Source: Neoconidiobolus thromboides FSU 785 (taxonomy: Eukaryota; Entomophthoromycota; Entomophthoromycetes; Entomophthorales; Neoconidiobolaceae). From it: a DNA stretch of 34,372 nucleotides. The position numbers and the translations under genes are program-made. Below are positions 32,144-34,372 of the stretch, piece by piece; the first letter of the stretch is position 1, and every line of letters starts with the position of its first letter. The notes under the pieces were generated by a model. That model was not told where the DNA came from. It worked only from the letters and a program-made list of their open reading frames with translations, and made no database searches. Where the stretch lies: contig MU626444.1 of the NCBI GenBank assembly GCA_025603075.1, positions 4,234 through 38,605 of the forward strand, in the 5' to 3' direction.

Positions 32144-33139
32144 GTTTTATACTCAATAAACTTTTCATTGTTTACAACAGCTTTCATTTGACACATACTT
32201 GGGTCATGGTTAAAATTGTAACCACCATTTCTTTTTTGTTTGTTGTTACTATGTCTGTAGTTGATATGAGGATTTTTGATTAGCCCTATCCATGCTTTTT
32301 ATTATTGAAAACTTTGTTCTTGGACAAAGAATAGAATTTTATTAAATCACTATTATGTTTATTAAACTAATTATATTAAACTAGTTATTATTATTTTATC
32401 AATAAAAAATTATTATTATGTTTTTTGATCATAAATAATAGAATAACGTATAAAATTAAAAGTCACGCAACTCTTCATTGAATAAGACTTAAACGAGATG
32501 CCTTAAACAAGTTAGAATCTAATTAGCTACTACTTTTATTGTTTTGTTTAATAGTGCTAAATTTTATTTTAGATGATAATCAACTTTTGGACAGTAATAA
32601 AAAATGGTTTTTTACACGAATAAAACTTATGAAAATTTGTAAGCAAAAAAATTGAACAGTTGAATCAATAGAGCGAAAAGTTACCTTTTTCACTAAGTAT
32701 CAAAATTAAAAATAACCTTAATTTTATTTACAATAAAAACTCATTTTAAGTTTACAATTATTAGGCTAGGAAATTCGACTTTTTTGTTATAAAAGAGAAC
32801 CCTCTTCATTACTTGAAATTATAAAAGCTCTTCTGGGTTTTAGATCCTATCCCTTAGCTCGCTTTTCTTTTTATCTCCCATACACTAATTTTATTACTCT
32901 TATAATCGTTCATTATTGATAAAATAAAAGTTGCTAATCTTTAGAATTTTGGAATATATTTTATTCTAAAGCTGCTGCTCATTTATGAAAAAAATTCGAT
33001 GGTGTATTTTTATAAATAATGATTAATTCAATCAGAAGAATAGTAGCTCCCACTTTCAAATAGAAGAATCAAAAGTACTATACATATAAGTATTTGGAAT
33101 CGAAAAACTACAGTCTGTTGAAAAGTTGGAAACACTATT
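32144..33139. other. Intergenic region between convergent GPCRs
   Basis: AT-rich, with no gene or repeat that I can support. It is longer than the equivalent spacer at 14271-14944. Confidence 0.5.
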
Positions 33140-33237
33140 TGAAGATATATTTCTGTGTTTAAGAATTTTATTACAATTTTTCTGCTCAAATAATGTTTAG
33201 AAGGGAAAAAGTAATGAAAAGCCAAAAAAAATCTCTA
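33140..33237 (-). mobile_element. MITE-1 copy 10, worn, inverted
   Basis: Starts TGAAGATATATTTCTGTG, keeps TTTAAGAATTTTATTACAAT and TCTGCTCAAATAATG, and ends AAAATCTCTA. The flanks are TT on both sides, like copy 2. The open frame at 33028-33225 (-) that overlaps it is not a gene. Confidence 0.75.
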
Positions 33238-33653
33238 TTTTCTAACTTTTATTCAACAGACTGCAACCTTAAGTGCAAAAGTTGTTAGTGTTTTTTGAAC
33301 AAATTTGTTTTGATTAAAACAACTTGTTTATGGGCCAATGAATTTTTACCATTGTAGCAATATACTCTTATTATATTTTAAAAATGTTAGGCTCATTTAT
33401 AGAGGGCCATTTATTATTGAAATTTTTAGCAAAATTCTTAAAGGAGCTTGCGCTCCCAAGTGATTTATCAACAAGGCTAAAAAACTTTAAAAAAGGGAGA
33501 AAGAGGCTATGAAGGCAGAGCTCCAGTTTCTGCTTTAGAAGCTACCAAAATTAATAATCTTTTTATTTTTTTTTGACATTTATTTAAACCTCAACTTCCA
33601 AATTCAACTAAGTGTTTTCATTTTGACTATTATTGTTACTTAAGCAAAAAGCT
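33238..33653. other. Spacer with two stem-loops, 3' of partial GPCR
   Basis: No gene. A perfect hairpin GGAGC-TTGC-GCTCC lies at 33443-33456. A second stem, about AAGGCAGA with TCTGCTTT, lies at 33512-33536. This stretch is less AT-rich than its surroundings, so it may be the remains of a mobile element. Confidence 0.4.
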
Positions 33654-34372
33654 TCAACTTATTGGAAGTGGTGTGCGACCTATCAAATCATTACTCAAAG
33701 GATATTGAAAAGCTGAAACAGTTTGATGATGCCCATCCCCATTTCTTTCTTTCTTGAATAATTTAACTAATTTTTTTCTAGAATCTGGAAGTAAAGTTAA
33801 TACAAATAATGGATTGACTACCGCTCCACTATAAAATAAAAGGAAAGAAATACAATCTACTGTATAAGATCTTTGGTAGTAACTTGCTGCTTCAATAACC
33901 AAAATGATAAATTCTGGGAACATACAAATTAGATATAACATTGTAAAAAGGAATAAACAAGCAATATGTTTTGATTTGTAAAATGCTACCCTTTGTCTAA
34001 GACTACCTGAACATTCCTTGAACCTTTGATTCAATTTGTAATAATGAATTGATATCAATCCATAAAAGATCGGGATACAAAGTGCTATAGGATATATTAT
34101 AACAAATACAACGGTAGCATAAATTTTATGCTCTATAGAGTCATAATTTTCAGTACTGGATATACATATCAATCCTGACGGCATTAAACGCGATACTCCC
34201 ATAGTTCCACTGATAGTAAAGACAAAGAATGCTAATAAAATAATTACTATTGATAAAAACTTGACCTTTATGTTGCTGATAGTAAATGACTTAACAATTG
34301 TTAAATAACGAACTATGGATAATTGAGCAGATAAAGCAATGGCTACAATAACAGTACTACTATTAAGTATTG
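33654..34372 (-). CDS. Rhodopsin-like GPCR, group B, cut by window edge
   Basis: The frame stays open from the stop at 33654 to the end of the window, so the apparent Met at 34202 is internal and the N-terminus lies beyond 34372. About 238 residues are visible: the end of TM3 (IALSAQLSIVRYLTIVKSF), TM4, outer loop 2 with MPSGLICI, TM5 (CIPIFYGLISIHYY), TM6 (CMFPEFIILVIEA), TM7 (VVNPLFVLTLLPDSRKK) and a full-length tail ending FQYPLSNDLIGRTPLPIS. The LHP after TM7 is LLP here, and the usual SET before NP is SGA, so this copy has diverged most among the intact group B genes. TM1-TM2 cannot be checked. Confidence 0.87.
   Translation of the reverse strand, partial: ILNSSTVIVAIALSAQLSIVRYLTIVKSFTISNIKVKFLSIVIILLAFFVFTISGTMGVSRLMPSGLICISSTENYDSIEHKIYATVVFVIIYPIALCIPIFYGLISIHYYKLNQRFKECSGSLRQRVAFYKSKHIACLFLFTMLYLICMFPEFIILVIEAASYYQRSYTVDCISFLLFYSGAVVNPLFVLTLLPDSRKKLVKLFKKERNGDGHHQTVSAFQYPLSNDLIGRTPLPIS

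Noticed and set aside
33028-33225. 65-codon frame (-)
   Set aside because: It overlaps MITE-1 copy 10 and has no paralog or domain.

Overview
The window reads as nuclear DNA of an AT-rich fungus, most likely an early-diverging zygomycete of the Entomophthoromycotina, with Conidiobolus as the best guess. The reasons are very AT-rich intergenic DNA, short GT-AG introns (35 to 72 bp), mitochondrial housekeeping genes with presequences, and a family of intronless rhodopsin-like receptors of a kind I recall being annotated in Conidiobolus coronatus. The taxon is inferred; no rRNA or other marker gene is present.

Layout. 1-3.0 kb: gene-poor DNA with three copies of a ~100-bp TA-flanked miniature inverted-repeat element (MITE-1). 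3.0-3.6 kb: a secreted protein with two Kunitz/BPTI domains (-). 4.5-5.5 kb: a rhodopsin-like GPCR (-). 6.4-7.7 kb: mitochondrial OXA1, rebuilt from four exons (-). 9.7-11.2 kb: an MFS-like transporter, rebuilt from four exons (+). 13.3-14.3 kb: a dead GPCR (+), tail-to-tail with an intact GPCR at 14.9-15.9 kb (-). 17.7-18.3 kb: glycine cleavage H protein, four exons (-), divergent from a carnitine/acylcarnitine carrier, four exons, at 19.1-20.1 kb (+). 20.3-22.6 kb: a 770-residue acidic protein with six copies of an HTH-like module (-). 23.6-34.4 kb: a GPCR-rich segment with two tandem receptors (-), a decayed receptor broken by a MITE (-), an intact receptor (+), and a receptor cut by the window edge (-).

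How it fits together. The receptors fall into three groups by eye. Group A is the genes at 14.9 and 31.2 kb, about 73% identical over 324 ungapped residues by hand count. Group B is those at 23.6, 26.6 and 33.7 kb plus both pseudogenes. Group C is the gene at 4.5 kb. The B/A tail-to-tail pair at 13.3-15.9 kb is mirrored by the A/B tail-to-tail pair at 31.2-34.4 kb, which suggests an old inverted segmental duplication. The direct pair at 23.6/26.6 kb is a tandem duplication that includes upstream DNA. Two pseudogenes and a receptor with a frameshifted tail indicate birth-and-death evolution. OXA1, H protein and the carnitine carrier are ordinary mitochondrial genes lying among this faster-changing family.

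Two further MITE types with TA target sites (23.0 and 25.1 kb) lie near the receptors. No tRNA, rRNA, CRISPR or bacterial-type operon was seen. The items most worth following up are the receptor family with its unusual switch motifs, the six-module HTH-like protein, and the double-Kunitz secreted protein.
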